Source of the DNA: Calonectria ilicicola
Lineage: Eukaryota; Ascomycota; Sordariomycetes; Hypocreales; Nectriaceae
Assembly: GCA_020809705.1 (NCBI GenBank)
Contig: CP085827.1
Span: 5,456,001-5,520,000, forward strand
Reading direction: 5' to 3'
DNA: 64,000 nucleotides
Shown here: in pieces, positions 23,327 to 35,995 of the stretch
How the letters are laid out: each line of letters begins with the position of its first letter
Position numbering within the stretch: position 1 is the stretch's first letter
Made by a program: the position numbers and the translations under genes
The notes under the pieces: generated by a model
What the model was told of the DNA's origin: nothing
The model's database searches: none
What the model saw: the letters and a program-made list of their open reading frames with translations, nothing else

Positions 23327-26300
23327 GCGAGCCTCAAATGTTAAATTGTCTTGACAGTGTGTACTTGACTCACGCTGGCTATTCACCAATGAGATAGATC
23401 CAGATTAAAAAAACGCCATGAATGTACTCCTCAGTCGCCGTCGCTCACCTACCAAGGTTCAAAAAGATTGTGCATTAGCGATAAAAGTAGAATACATAAA
23501 AGAGAGAGTTTATTGTGGTGCTGAGTCACTGGCTCAAGCAGACACCACCGTTGATTAGTATTAAAGTCATCATCCCTCTTTCATACGTCCCATCTCTTCC
23601 AGCCCTTTCGACGACTTCATTCTTTCACATGTTTTTCTGAATATTTTCCATACTTCCCTCGCGGAGTTTGCCCATTCCCGATACAATTGACACTTGTTCG
23701 AGGTCACCCACTGGGTAGAGGAACCTTGGATATCCATTTGGATGAGCACTGCGCGCAGAGCTGCGACCGCTACCCTCCCGTATTTTGCCGTAGGCTTCAT
23801 AATCTCCATTCCACCATTTCTGTTCCTCGGGCCATAAATTACCAGGGAAAAACTCCTTTAAAAGAGACAGTTCTAATCCATAGGTGTAATAAAAATCCAT
23901 AATTCCATCCATGACTTTATACGTAACAAAACCATCTTTTTGCCTTAGTGGGATTATTTCTTTTTTTTTCTGATATCATCGACTTCGTAGCCACTCAGAT
24001 TGTGGCACAGGCCGATAGCACCGATACCAATCAGGCACTAAGAGTCTAGGAATCGGTTTGGTGTTGATATGTTTATGAATAGCAGTAGCCATAACATCGA
24101 GAGCAACAAGTAAGAAGCACATTACGTTTTGTTGCTGCCCCTTGTCTAATCAGTAGCATTAGGCAATAAATCTAACCCAAAATATTACTTCAAATGCCCA
24201 CCCCGCAATAAAAATGTGACAAAGTATTCTATCATAAGACCACTTAAGCTAAGTAACCTCCTATACTGATAGGCTAGAGCGAATAATTTGCCCCTCCAAT
24301 AAAATTAAACAAGTCTCACAAGCGAGGATTTATATCCTACCCTCCCTTAGAGGTATTTGCTGTAGGTTTGGTTTCATTCGCTTCAAAAGACTGTAGCTGC
24401 TAATAATAACACAGAGGCCTATGCACATACATTCAAAGTAACACCTACCCGATTTATTCTGTCTCCCCATCGTGACTATTTTGTCGTAAGCATTCCTTTG
24501 ATGCAAAAATTCATGATTTTGTGTGTCACAATCGAATTGCAAGTCATTCCTATGCCCATATTGCGATTTCCTTATCTCGACTCCGGGAAAAGACAATCAC
24601 AACGGAGGTAATGAATTATCGTCGTAAAGGTATTCAGCCTTATTGACGAGTGCTCCAAATTTTCCACAAGAATTTTTGCTATCTAAGAGACATCCAGAAA
24701 ACTATTACTAGGGCTTGGACATCGGGGATAAATTCATTCTCCGACCGACCGGCCACCCAGGATGCACTGAACCTAGATATCTGCCAATCGCGGCGAAATA
24801 AATCATGCATATATATGTAAGTATCATCTGACCCCCCACTCGGCCCAATTTTAAGGACGGCAAAATGCAATTGTACAGCGACGTGGTCTCGGGTTACTGG
24901 TGAGATCGAGACTGCCAAGCGATAGCCTATTTACTAATACGAGAATGGACTGCAAGATGTTACCCAAGGTGCACCAATATAAGCAAGCGGCTAATTATAT
25001 AGCACCACTAAGTTATTAAGTTAATAGGTACATTCATTGTTCTTGCAAACTTGCTCTGCAAGTACCGAACATATCCCCCATAAATATTTTAATACCAGTT
25101 TACAGCATGCGAAATTGAAGCTAAAGCTAATACTCCCAGGACTATTCTATGGAGTAATTCTTACTTTTAGCGGAGTATAATAATATGATTTCTTAATGAG
25201 AGCTTTTAAGGCCATAAAAGCGTTGGATCAAAATTTGACAAAATTCATGATCACTTTTTCACAACATCTTACCTGTTTCAATCAAGTTCCTAGTAAAAAC
25301 CTGACACGTAGTTTAATTAGATTTGCTATTAAGTTGAAAGAAAATCTGGCCACCAGCATCAGCGTGGCAAGGGCGGATCATGCGCCGATCTCTTACTTAT
25401 TGGGTAGATGGCAAATGTCAATTATCAAATGATCCATCAGATCAATTCAAGCATGTGAAATCTGACGAGATACACTCCATGAATAACATATATGGGCCAA
25501 TCTCTTAGGTTGGCTTAAGTAACAAGAACATTGAGAAATAAGTTTTACTAATCATGGAATGTAGTATCTTAATCAATGCTTTACTACACTTACCTGCAGC
25601 CAAGCCGGCTTAGACGGAGCCAGGTTCATTGGTCAGTCATCTCTCACAAATCTACAGCCAGCCTAAATGCCTGATCCTAAGTATGCCCTAATGTAGTGCT
25701 CCCTTCACATGCATTTATTCGGCTGAGGTAGGTATGGATAGATGGTCTCTGTATTGATAAACGTGCCATACAGGAGCCCTAGATTTTCTTCTCGTTCAAA
25801 TTCACCCCCCTGCGTCAGAATAAATGCAGGTGAAGTCGGATGCAAAAGCTCGTATCCCTATTTAGATTCAATAACACGTGTTTCGAAGCCAAGAAGCGTG
25901 CGTGGAGAACCTAGTCGTGAAGGACGATGATGTGCATCGCCGTTTTGACCTCTCAAATGCCAGCTGTCCATGGCCAGAATAATAAGTCAGGCGTGCATGG
26001 CGTCAGACTATTGAGATGGGGAGAGCCGGTCAAAGTAAACTGCATCATGCTTAGGCCAGAGGCTTAAATGATGTCACATCGGTGTGGATTTCTAATGCAG
26101 AGCTGCATCTAGGGTGGAGGATTAAACACCCCTCATTGATCCGATGTGATAGCAGCCTTACCCCACCAGAATAAGATGGTGGGATCGCTTAGCTTCAAGG
26201 TATTATAGCGGCTGTCAGCGTATACGAGGGACAGACCGAAAGTGCTTTGCCTGACAATAGTGAAATCCAGCAGGACAATGAGGATCTATCTAGAAACCAA

Positions 26301-27182
26301 ACTAAAAGTGTGATCAAGGGCGGAAATACTATCTAAGCTGTGGTGTCTTGCGTGTGATGGTAACTGGCAGTAAGCAGATGAAAATTAAGCATTCGCTCTT
26401 CCTCACCTATAGATATCAATCCACCCTTAACTTGCATGTATAGAATGATCTCACCAGGTGACATAGAAAGTTTGCGACGAAGACCTCTATCTTACTTGCG
26501 TCAAATTTAGCGTCGCTCGGGGTGCCGAATCGCACCGCGCAGATCGTTTACGTCGAGACTTGAATACCCGCAGTGCGTGCTGCGACTTGTGCGACTTTTA
26601 CTAAGGCGTCTAGCTAGCGAGAAGAGAATCTCTCCTGAGCATTGCTCACATCACACCTTAAATTAGTTGCTCTAGAAAGTGACAGCGGATCTTGGAAATA
26701 TTTTCTCTAGCTACATGCTGAGGATACAATACGCGCGTCCAGCTAGAATTCAAGTGGTTGAGGTGCCCTCTAGCTCTGGAATACAGGTCACAATTTTTAA
26801 AGCATGTTGAGTGGGATTGCATGCAGACGCAACTAATGACTGTAATTCATGCCACCCGGAAAGTCGAGCTGCATATGCAAGGAGTGAGACGGTCGGAACC
26901 GACCATTACCGAAGGATTAGATGCAACAAAAGCCTGTGTAGTGGATTTTAGGACTGTGATCAAGCTATCTTGACGAGGATTCTACGTACCAGATCAACTA
27001 CATAAAGAGGACCACATCCTCGAGCTGTAGAGCAAAAATCAGAATCATCGCTTATCCTTATCCACCTACACGAAGCTTCCTAGCTACTTAAGCCTTTCAC
27101 TTTATTCAAGTATCTCGACAGGTATGAAAAACTGCACCAAACAAAAGCTTCACAGACTGATTTCAAACAGGGTATAATCATC
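23327..27182. other. AT-rich gene-poor stretch
   Basis: About 3.9 kb without a supported gene. On the minus strand about 23625-23960 is open and reads like protein (Trp/Tyr-rich, with EEQKWWNGDYEAYGK), and another open stretch lies at 24330-24596 ending near a GTAGGT donor-like site. Neither has a start, domain or matching partner exon. The rest, especially 24950-25200, is dense in TA dinucleotides and stops in all frames, as in decayed repeats. Confidence 0.45.
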
Positions 27183-27563
27183 ATGACCGACAATAACACC
27201 GAGAATATCATCACCAGCCAAACTCTCGCCCAGAACGAGAAATTCAGAATCTGGACCGAGACCAAGAGAAACTCCACCGAAGGTCACATTTTTGACTACA
27301 CTCTCTCCTTTGAGAACAAGGTTGTCTGGGGTCCCCGCGGGTGTCACGACAACACGACCGAGCTGCAAAACGCCATTCGGGCTGCGGATCCACGCTTTCA
27401 CCTGGAACTTAGGAGAAGGGAGAAAACAGTCGAAGGTCACACGCGCTTTATAAGCGTTTCGTCTAACGGCCAACTCATTTTGGACAAACTTTCTACCCAC
27501 GACAACATGGATGGCATGGTCGCCGTTATCAATGCCATTCTTGTCATATCCCCTACTCCGTAG
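27183..27563 (+). CDS. small hypothetical protein, 126 residues
   Basis: A single-exon ORF with an ATG in reasonable context (ATCATCATGACC). The translation is hydrophilic, has balanced composition and no signal peptide, and contains a Tyr-Thr-Leu-Ser-Phe strand and a charged middle (LRRREKTVEG). I recognise no domain. It looks like a compact beta-rich cytosolic protein. The minus-strand ORF over the same bases is its shadow. It is isolated between the AT-rich stretch and the Zn2Cys6 gene. Confidence 0.55.
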   Translation: MTDNNTENIITSQTLAQNEKFRIWTETKRNSTEGHIFDYTLSFENKVVWGPRGCHDNTTELQNAIRAADPRFHLELRRREKTVEGHTRFISVSSNGQLILDKLSTHDNMDGMVAVINAILVISPTP

Positions 27564-28310
27564 TTAGTTTTAATTGAATCACCAAATTTGTAAGCTGGGG
27601 AGGAAAAGCACGGTTTGAGCTGAAGGTTCAGTTTGAGATGTGTCATTCAACATGACTCCTCTGATGCTTTCAACAATGCATCATGAAAACATCCTTAGCT
27701 GCAGCGATATTGAAGGAATGGTTAGTGCTATTTGTTTATTAGTTACTTAAGTAGCAGCAAGACATTGTCTTGATTCACTCATTCAATATTAACATCTTTA
27801 TCCCTCTGACGAGAGCACATCCCTGTTCTAGGTTAGTTTGCTCCAGTGGGAGGGAGCTTTCTAATTGACTTGAGCGCCACGGCCTAACATCCAAGAACAA
27901 ATATTAGTCTCTACGCTTCAAGAAGGGCCACAATAGATGAAGTAAATTCTGGCCACTGTTAAAACGCGAAACGTCCGCACATGCATCCTCAGAGTTTTAA
28001 AGCTGGCACGCCATGGGCAGCACCCTCGACTCGGACCAGCAATAGACGAATATCCTAGAGGTTTCGGCACGTGATAATTATTTAATTCTTCACCTCGGCT
28101 GCGCAACTATATTATTCCGTCGCCCCATCTTGCCACTCCGACCCCCTAATAAACACTTCATTTAGCTACACCACGTATCATAGCCGATCCGTATTGATAG
28201 GTAATAATCCAATTAACTCTTACCGGCCCCAAAGTCATAAACGGAAGAAATTCCATTGTCAGAAGTCACTAACGCCCGCGGCATCCCCCATAAATCCTAC
28301 CCTTGGCAAG
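27564..28310. other. spacer before the Zn2Cys6 gene
   Basis: Intergenic. The last 120 bp are open in the frame of the downstream gene but look like 5' leader. I see no other gene. Confidence 0.45.
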
Positions 28311-29525
28311 ATGTCTCGCAAAGCACACCCCAAAACGAGAACTGGATGTCGCGTTTGCAAAAAAAGGAAAATAAAGGTATAAAATATCAACTCTTCTGTG
28401 GAAATTGCAGGAGAGAAACTCACCTTCGATAGTGTGATGAGACGCGACCATCATGTCGAAATTGTATAAAACACGGAGTGCTGTGTGATTTTATAGGCCA
28501 CACACCCTTCGCTTCTACGCCAGCATCCAATCCTGAACCTTCCATAAATCTTGATGACTTAGAGCTACTACACAACTTCACTTCATCAACATATTCCACC
28601 CTCACCAATAATCCAGATATGCGAAACCTGTGGAAGACTGCAATTATTCGAAAGGCCATCGAGTGCCCTTATGTGATGCACACTGTTCTAGCTGTTTCAG
28701 CAGTACATCTCGCACACTTTAGACCAGAAAAGCGCCAAACCTACATTTCCCAAGGCATACGTCATCATCAGATAGCCAGCCGCGAAGCCACTCAACTAAT
28801 GAGCGACGCGCGAACCGAGACTTGCGAGCGGCTTTGGATCTTTAGCATATTGACAATATATTTCAGTAAGGTTTCCCTTTTTTATTTCATGCTGACTCAT
28901 AAAAGTCAACTCATGCAGACTGACTAATATATTTCAAATAGCATTGGGAAGTCCAAAAACAGACGAGACAACACTTGTCTTTGGCGAGAATGTCTTCCCT
29001 GACTGGATTTTCCTTCTCACAGGGGTTCGGCATATACTACTCAAATTACGATCTAACTCGTATTCCGGAGTGCTCTCGCCTGTTATCAATCGAGGTTCAG
29101 CTCGTTGGATCGCGGTTCATGAATCTCAACATGAAAACGCTCAGCTGTTAAACGAGCTCTCTCAGCGAGTCGCCTCAACTGTAATTGATGAAACAGAGTT
29201 GCGCATTTATCAATTCGCGATACGTGAACTACGCTGCCAACTCAGCTTCGTACTCTCTACAAGCCACACAGACTTGGATATCATAGATGCTTTTGTTTGG
29301 CAATTTAGCGTAGCGGATGATTTCATGCCTTTGTTGAACCAGAAAAAACCAGAAGCCGTAGCAATTTTTGCGCACAGCTGCATCATACTAAAAGCTTTAG
29401 AGAAACAGTGGTGGCTACAGGGATGGGGCGACTTTCTCCTATCGAAGGCTTGGGATATCCTCGATGACGAATACCGGTTATGGATACAGTGGCCGATAGA
29501 GGAAATGGGATGGATAGCACCATGA
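28311..29525 (+). CDS. Zn2Cys6 transcription factor (Upc2/Ecm22-like layout)
   Basis: A Gal4-type fungal regulator of 360 residues. Exons are 28311-28376, 28433-28865 and 28942-29525. The splice sites are GTATAA/GATAG and GTAAGG/AATAG, and phases agree. The zinc cluster has Cys at 13, 16, 23, 30, 33 and 40, and the first intron falls just before Cys23, a position I recall as common in the sterol-uptake-control-like group. The rest is a helical regulatory region containing HTVLAVSAVHLAHFRP, also typical of that group. It is shorter than most regulators but not visibly broken. It lies upstream of an RTA1 transporter and a sterol-glucosyltransferase-like gene on the same strand and may control them; that is inference. 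Confidence 0.85.
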
Positions 29526-30367
29526 ATTTCAAGTTCAAGGGTCGGATATACTTTATAGGCTGCGGTGGTTGCCGCAATGCCGTAGCTGGAGGGAATCTCG
29601 GAGAAGAAAATGACTAGCCACAACAGAATTATACACCTCCAACCCTTGGATACATAAAATATTGCCACCATCGCAACGCACTACCTCTCGAATGATGTCA
29701 TAGAGTGCACGCGCAATTTAATATACATTCATATGTGTGCCACTCGCGCACAACGTAAATGTTAGCGAAATGCAGCAACGGTCTCTTCAACGGACAACAC
29801 TATTATTGCGCCTACCCTAAGTTTCAGCTCGTCGCAACGCAATGTGTACAGTCGTGCACGGTGACGGGGGGCGGCGGAGGCTGTGTAATCTAGCCCTTAT
29901 TTTGTAGCCTAACCTCTCTAGGGTTAGTTGTGACAAGTTCGAAAGTCCGAATTATACGAGACGGTCTCGGGTTTCTCGCTCAACACTAGTTCGAGTGAGT
30001 GGAGAAATTTTGGATACAATTCTACCATTCCACCAGCATCCCTGGTTCTTTATCCACTTAGCAGCTGTGGTGGATCATGGTAAGATGTTTGTATTCAAGC
30101 GACATGTTTCGGGCCGTCTACTCATTGTATTTTAAGATCATTTGATGGCCTTCACTCGAGCCAATCTGAAGTGATAGATATAACGCTGTCTTATTCATTT
30201 GCAAGAGTTCCTTGTTTTTCTATGGCTCAAATCACCCGCTCATTTTTCTAGTCTTTCCTTAATTGTTTTTTATTTGTTCTCGTGTTGGACCATTCCCCAT
30301 CAACTGGATGCTGGCGGACAGAGAAGGCATTCTCGAAACTCTAAAACCCCGGAAATCTGCAATAAAG
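29526..30367. other. promoter region of the RTA1 gene
   Basis: About 840 bp with no convincing ORF. It lies between two genes on the same strand. Confidence 0.45.
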
Positions 30368-31390
30368 ATGGCGGTCTCAATCCAATTCAACGCTAATTTT
30401 CCCCGCGGTGAGAGCAATGCAACTGCTGGCGGAGCCACTTCCTTCAGGTTTTATCACTATAATCCAACAAAAGCTGGTGCTGTCATTTTTGGCCTGCTCT
30501 TCATGGCGACGACAGGACTTCACATGTATCAGGCATGGCGCACACGTTGTTGGTTCATTATCCCACTCATCTTGGGAGGCATATGTAAGCAGCACTACGG
30601 GTATTTTGTCGTTTGTTCTTGACTAAAAATATCAGTCGAGTTCATTGGGTACTTTGGCAGAGTCGCTTCTGCTAATGAATCACCCAATTGGACTCTCGGA
30701 CCCTACATTGTTCAGACTTTGTTGCTTCTTGTCGCTCCAGCGCTTTTTGCCGCTACTATTTACATGGCACTGGGAAGAATAATTGCCAGAGTGGATGGCG
30801 AAGACCGAGCTCTCATTCCAAAGAAGTGGTTAACAAAAATATTTGTTGCGGGCGATGTGTTATCCTTCCTGCTTCAAGGTGCAGGTAAGTCACTGTGTGT
30901 TTGAGTGGCCTTTCATAGCCGCTAACTATAAATAGGAGGTGGTATCCAAGCTTCAGGCACTCTGGAAGCTCTTGATAATGGAACCAAGATTATCATTGTT
31001 GGTTTGTTTGTTCAATTATTCTTTTTTGGCATCTTCGTCATTGTGGCGGTCGCATTTCACCTTGCCATTACAAAGGCCCCCACCGGCCGTTCGAGTAGTG
31101 GAATTCCATGGCAAAAGTATATGAACACATTATACGCTGCCAGTGTCCTTATAATGGTTCGTTCCATATTTCGAGTCGTTGAATACCTTCAAGGTTTTGA
31201 TGGTTATCTGCTTCATCATGAGATATACCTCTACGTATTTGATGCGACTCTCATGCTTTTCACGATGATCCTTTTTAATTTGTTTCATCCCAGTGGAATG
31301 ACAGCCAAGGCAAACGGTGGAAAGTCGACTGTTTATGAATTTGAAGAGGGACTATCTAGAAATCACTGCCTTGCCTCAGCTGCAGCTTAA
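30368..31390 (+). CDS. RTA1-family membrane protein (Rsb1/Rtm1-like)
   Basis: A seven-helix lipid-translocating-exporter-like protein; relatives are linked to sphingoid-base export and resistance to toxic lipophiles. Exons 30368-30584, 30636-30884 and 30936-31390 join in phase (donors GTAAGC and GTAAGT; acceptors ATCAG and AATAG) to give 306 residues, the normal size. The N-terminus has two possible N-glycosylation sites. Hydrophobic segments follow through the protein. Family features include FEFIGYFGR after the second helix, a GRII-type loop with FVAGDVLSFLLQGAGGG spanning the second splice junction, and RSIFRVVEYLQG with a nearby HE pair in the sixth segment. The tail is cytosolic and polar. 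I chose ATG 30368 as the start because the frame further upstream lacks the helix pattern. Confidence 0.9.
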
Positions 31391-32096
31391 CTTGGCTGAA
31401 GGTTTCCAGAAAATCGGATGCTACCCGGATCTTAAGAGCATGCATGATTCTCCGGCATTACAAACGGGTTGATACGACCCATTTAAAATGCAAGAGTGTA
31501 TATATTTTCCAATGGGCGGAAGCGAACAGGGCAGAGGATATTTGCTGAGATATTGTCTTTGCCCAATATGATCATTGTCTCTCCAGGTCTCGCATTTTCG
31601 GTCGTTTCAACCAATTTCGTTCTAGTTTAAGTCATAGCATAAGTCTAGTAATGGCCACTCTCTACTTTAAGATAAAATCACCAGCCGTCACCTAAACAAG
31701 AAGCCTATAGGCACAAGGAATACGAAGCCATGTAAGTTGTAACCGAATCGGCTTATGCTAGGACTGCTGGCCGCTTTCCCACAGATTTGTTAGAGTTTGG
31801 GCGATAATTGCCACACAGTCATGAAAAATCCTTTTGGCTTTCGCGCAGCTGTCATTGGGGTGCCTCTATCACTGCACACGCCATGTTACATGAAGCATGG
31901 CTAGTGCAAGTACCGCTATTTCACGCGCCCCAGACACACTAACCTGACTCGGCCACAGACGTACCGAAGGACCCAGTCACCTACACGAGGTCAGAAACCA
32001 TTACTTAAACTCCGCTCTTTCCACAGGTAATCTTGACTGGGCACATTTATATCATCGTCAAGCCTTATTGAGAGGAACTTCATCATTCTTCATACG
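31391..32096. other. promoter region of the glucosyltransferase gene
   Basis: About 700 bp between same-strand genes. It has a TTTATATCATC TATA-like stretch at about 32047-32057, roughly 50 bp before the start codon. No gene is seen. Confidence 0.4.
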
Positions 32097-34839
32097 ATGG
32101 CCAATGAAAATGCCTGGGATCAACCACCACCGTACGGGTTAATTTCCGAAGGTACTTTGCTATCGAGCTCGACAGCCATCACTGGTAGGGTCAGATTAGT
32201 CTACATGTTTGTCCCATGGCTTATACTATCCAGACAGTGGAACCTTGAATATTCAATTTACTTCTTCGTCACCCAAAGAACTTGAAAGATTGTTACCTCC
32301 CGTTCCCATCGAATCAGATGGCCATGGCTCAGTTCCCTCAACCTATCCAGGCCTCAATGTGGTCATTCAGGTAGTTGGCAGCCGAGGTGATGTGCAACCA
32401 TTCATCGCCCTCGGGCAAGGCTTGCAGCGTCATGGCCATCGGGTCCGCCTAGCGACCCATAGCAACTTTTCCGATTTCGTGAGAAGCTCTAACCTCGAAT
32501 TCTATTCCATCGGGGGCGACCCTGAAGACCTCATGTCTGTAAGTATGTTTGAACCGGGGAATTTCAGGGATTGACATTTGTAGTACATGGTTAGGAACCC
32601 AGGCCTCATTCCCTCGCTGGAAAGCCTCCGCGGTGGAGACATTTCGCGAAAACGCAAAATGATTAATGAAATGCTACACGGTTGTTGGAACTCTTGCATC
32701 AAACCAGACCCCATATCTGGAAAAGCATTTGTTGCAGATGCCATTATCGCAAATCCTCCTAGCTTCGCACACGTTCATTGCGCACAGGCTCTTGGCGTGC
32801 CGGTCCATATCATGTTCACGATGCCTTGGTCTGCTACGCGAGCTTTTCCACATCCGCTGGCTCATCTGACGACAAACAACATGTCCGAAACCACATCGAA
32901 TTACCTTAGCTATGGTGTGGTTGACTTGATGACTTGGCAAGGGTAAGTCTTCTAACATGGAATCGAGGTCGGTCCATTAACACCAAATGAAGTCTAGGAG
33001 ATGTTATTAATGGTTGGAGGGCTGGAGAGTTGCATCTTGAACCGCTTTCAGCTACCATGGGACCTGATATTCTCAGCATTTTAAAAGTTCCGCAGACTTA
33101 CTGCTGGTCTACAGCACTGGTTCCCAAACCTTCCGACTGGGGCCCACGAATAGGTAAGCTACTCGCAATAGTTTACCACCAAACCTGACTTATGCATCCA
33201 AGATATTTGTGGCTTTTTTATGCGTGATGAGCCAGTATACAATCCCCCAGAAGATCTACGCGCGTTCTTAGCTACAGGACTCCCTCCAATTTACGTTGGG
33301 TTTGGTAGTATTGTTTTGGACGACCCTGAGGCAATCACTTCCACGATTCTTACTGCGTGCGAGCGTGTTGGTGTGAGAGTCATCATATCCAGAGGTTGGA
33401 GTAAACTTGGTGGAAACAGCCCCAACACAGATCGAGTGTTTTATCTTGGAGACTGTCCGCATGGTGAGTCCAATTTCTAGTACACTTGATCCGTACAACT
33501 AATCGATGTAGAATGGCTCTTCAAACACGTATGTGGAGTTGTTCACCATGGCGGAGCGGGGACGACAGCGTGCGGGTTATACAACGCTCGGCCAACAATG
33601 GTCGTACCCTTCTTCGGAGAGTAAGTGTGCGAAAGTCTTGGGGATTCATACTCCTAATTCATCTCTTAGCCAACCTTTCTGGGGAAATGTTGTTGCATCA
33701 AACGGCGCTGGCCCTTCGCCAATACCACACAAGTCCATTAGTGTTGACAATTTCACAAACGGGATTCGATTTTTGTTGACCACAGAAGCTCGGGAAGCAG
33801 CGCAGAGGGTTGCAACTCAGATGCGACAAGAAAGCGGTGTTGAAACTGCCGTGAACTTGTTTCACCGACATTTGGTCCCTTCCTCTCTCAGCTGCGATTT
33901 CCTCCCACGGCACCCCGCTCGGTGGATATACTCAAAGAAACAAAAGACAATGAGGCTTTCCGATGTAGCTGTAAAAGCCCTCGTTGGTCGAAACAAGCTC
34001 AAGTACTCGGAAATCATACCGCAAGTTGCTCCCAACCATGTTGTATACATTGACTAACGAGTGCAGGTTCCGATCACGAGAATATCACACTGAGAATGAG
34101 CGCTGGGATCCCATAACGGCAGGAGCTTCATCTACCCTTGGAACTCTCACAGAATTTACCTTGGCCCTTGGAGGGACCTTCATCAACCCTTACAAGGGCT
34201 ATTTGCGAGCCCGCCAATCTGGAAGCGAGCACGGAGGACGCGCTGCCGCAGTTGCAGTTGGTAAAGGACTTGCTAATATGAGCGGCGCTGTTACGAAAGG
34301 TGCATTGGTGGATCTCCCTCTCGCATTGGCCGAAGGCCTTCGGAAAACGCCAGAGATCTATGGTGATACCAGTGAAGACCCAGGGAAGGTTACGGGCTGG
34401 AAAGACGGTGCCACAGTTGCCGCTAAGGTTAGTTCTACGCCTCCCGCATAGAAAGCTGCTCACATGTTGAAGAATTTCGGACTTGGTTTTTACCATGGTG
34501 TGACCGGCATCGTCACAAAGCCCCTGGAGGGCGCCAAGGAAGAAGGAGGCGTGGGGTTGCTAAAAGGGTTGGGCAAAGGATCCCTAGGGCTGGTCACAAA
34601 GCCTGGAAGCGGTAAGTGTTTTAATCATGCTGATGCAAGATGGGGCTAACAACACACCCATGCTTGGGTTGATTGCGTACCCAGCTCAAGGCGTATACAA
34701 GAGTATAAAATCTTTTCAAGCCTCGAGTGTGAAACAGGCCATTTTTGATGGCAGAATGGCGGAGATTCATGAAACACGTGTGCTTGACAAGGATGCTGAT
34801 TCCATACTAGAGAAGTTCTCTTCAAATATTGATAGTTAA
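32097..34839 (+). CDS. UDP-glycosyltransferase, sterol 3-beta-glucosyltransferase-like (GT1/GT28)
   Basis: It probably transfers glucose from UDP-glucose to a sterol or other lipid at a membrane. I infer ten exons: 32097-32151, 32234-32538, 32584-32942, 32993-33153, 33203-33463, 33512-33620, 33670-34002, 34067-34427, 34452-34611 and 34685-34839, giving 752 residues with consistent phases. The GT28-type N-terminal domain starts with [14 protein letters not shown] and [11 protein letters not shown]. The C-terminal nucleotide-sugar domain carries HHGGAGTT (about 392-399), followed by PFFGDQPFWG. After about 530 comes a Gly/Ala-rich amphipathic region with repeated G(x)nVTKP units, seen in many fungal members. 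It lacks the N-terminal GRAM/PH part of Atg26. The last intron is uncertain: 34612-34684 has a CTAAC branch, but an acceptor at 34639 would add 15 codons in frame with an implausibly short 28-nt intron. Confidence 0.85.
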
Positions 34840-35995
34840 AGTAACCATTATTACAGCTCAAGGCCAGGATATGGATTGACTCATGAATGCAATAGCTTTA
34901 TTTGGGATAGGGTCGGCAAGAAAAGCAAAAGTTAAAATTGCGAATTATGAACGGAATATCGCGCCAGATTTGTCTAGTATTGAGGTGCGAATAACGCTGG
35001 CTACCTGTTGACTGTTACTTGTGAAAGGGTAATTATGCACACAAACATTTTGCTAGATGCATACAATTTTGCCTTGAATAATTGCTTTATTTATTCTACC
35101 TTTACTCTGCGTATCAGGATTTTAAATTTGACTTCTTATGTGTGCACTTCGCAAAATGTACGTCTGGTAGCAGGAAAACTCACCACCTGCATAGACATGT
35201 GTCCTGCTTTCATGCTTTATCTATATGGAACAGGCCATGTGATTGAAAAGACAAATTTGAACGAGCTGAAAGGAGAGCAATTCGAGAAAGTCATGCGAGG
35301 GTCGCATCCAGAAGCGCGTTTTCGCAATTTACACAGCCAAGCTTGTTTGGGCTAAGAGTCCGAGAATCGCGAGACTCGCACAAAGTCCGAGAAGAGGGGC
35401 ACTGGCAAGATCCCTGCACAATGAGCTGGACCAAGCGGTGTGGAGGCGTCTTCATCTACCCCATAATAGGGTAGTTTTGTGCCAAACTAGCCTTTTCATC
35501 ACTAAATTGCAAGCTAGTAAACGAATCTAGGTTTGAACTACCCGTCATGATGTACGAGGCGGAGAAGGGATGCGCAATGCATTATCCGCGAGGCCTTTCA
35601 GTGGCGAGAATGAGAGCCTCCAGTTCGATGTGATCGGATCCCGGGAACTTCACTGACAATCAGATCTTGTTTAATTCTAAAAAAAGTCTACCATATCATC
35701 TACCAACTTGCAACAGACAAGCCGCCCATCAAGCCTCAGTTTGAACGTATTCGGCCGACACCGAGATGTATATGGGGCAAGGATGAGCCTAAACTCATGC
35801 TAATCCACCTCGGCTTTTCAGGTTATGAAGCATGGATTGCAAGCTAAGCCACCGAACGCTGCCTTGTTATTTCTAGACTCCATTTTAATCGAAATGAGAC
35901 AAGTTAAAATAATCCACTCAAGATTGGGATCTGAGATATATATCTAGTGTCCTGTTCTCATAGACTCATCCTGCAATCGACACTGCTTTGCTAAC
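34840..35995. other. 1.15-kb intergenic gap
   Basis: An ORF of 115 codons at 35008-35355 looks accidental. A GATATATATC TATA-like element at about 35935 precedes the GH78 gene by about 60 bp. I see nothing else. Confidence 0.45.

Noticed and set aside
35008..35355. 115-codon plus-strand ORF before the GH78 gene
   Set aside because: Composition and context show no sign of coding; no signal, domain or splice partner.
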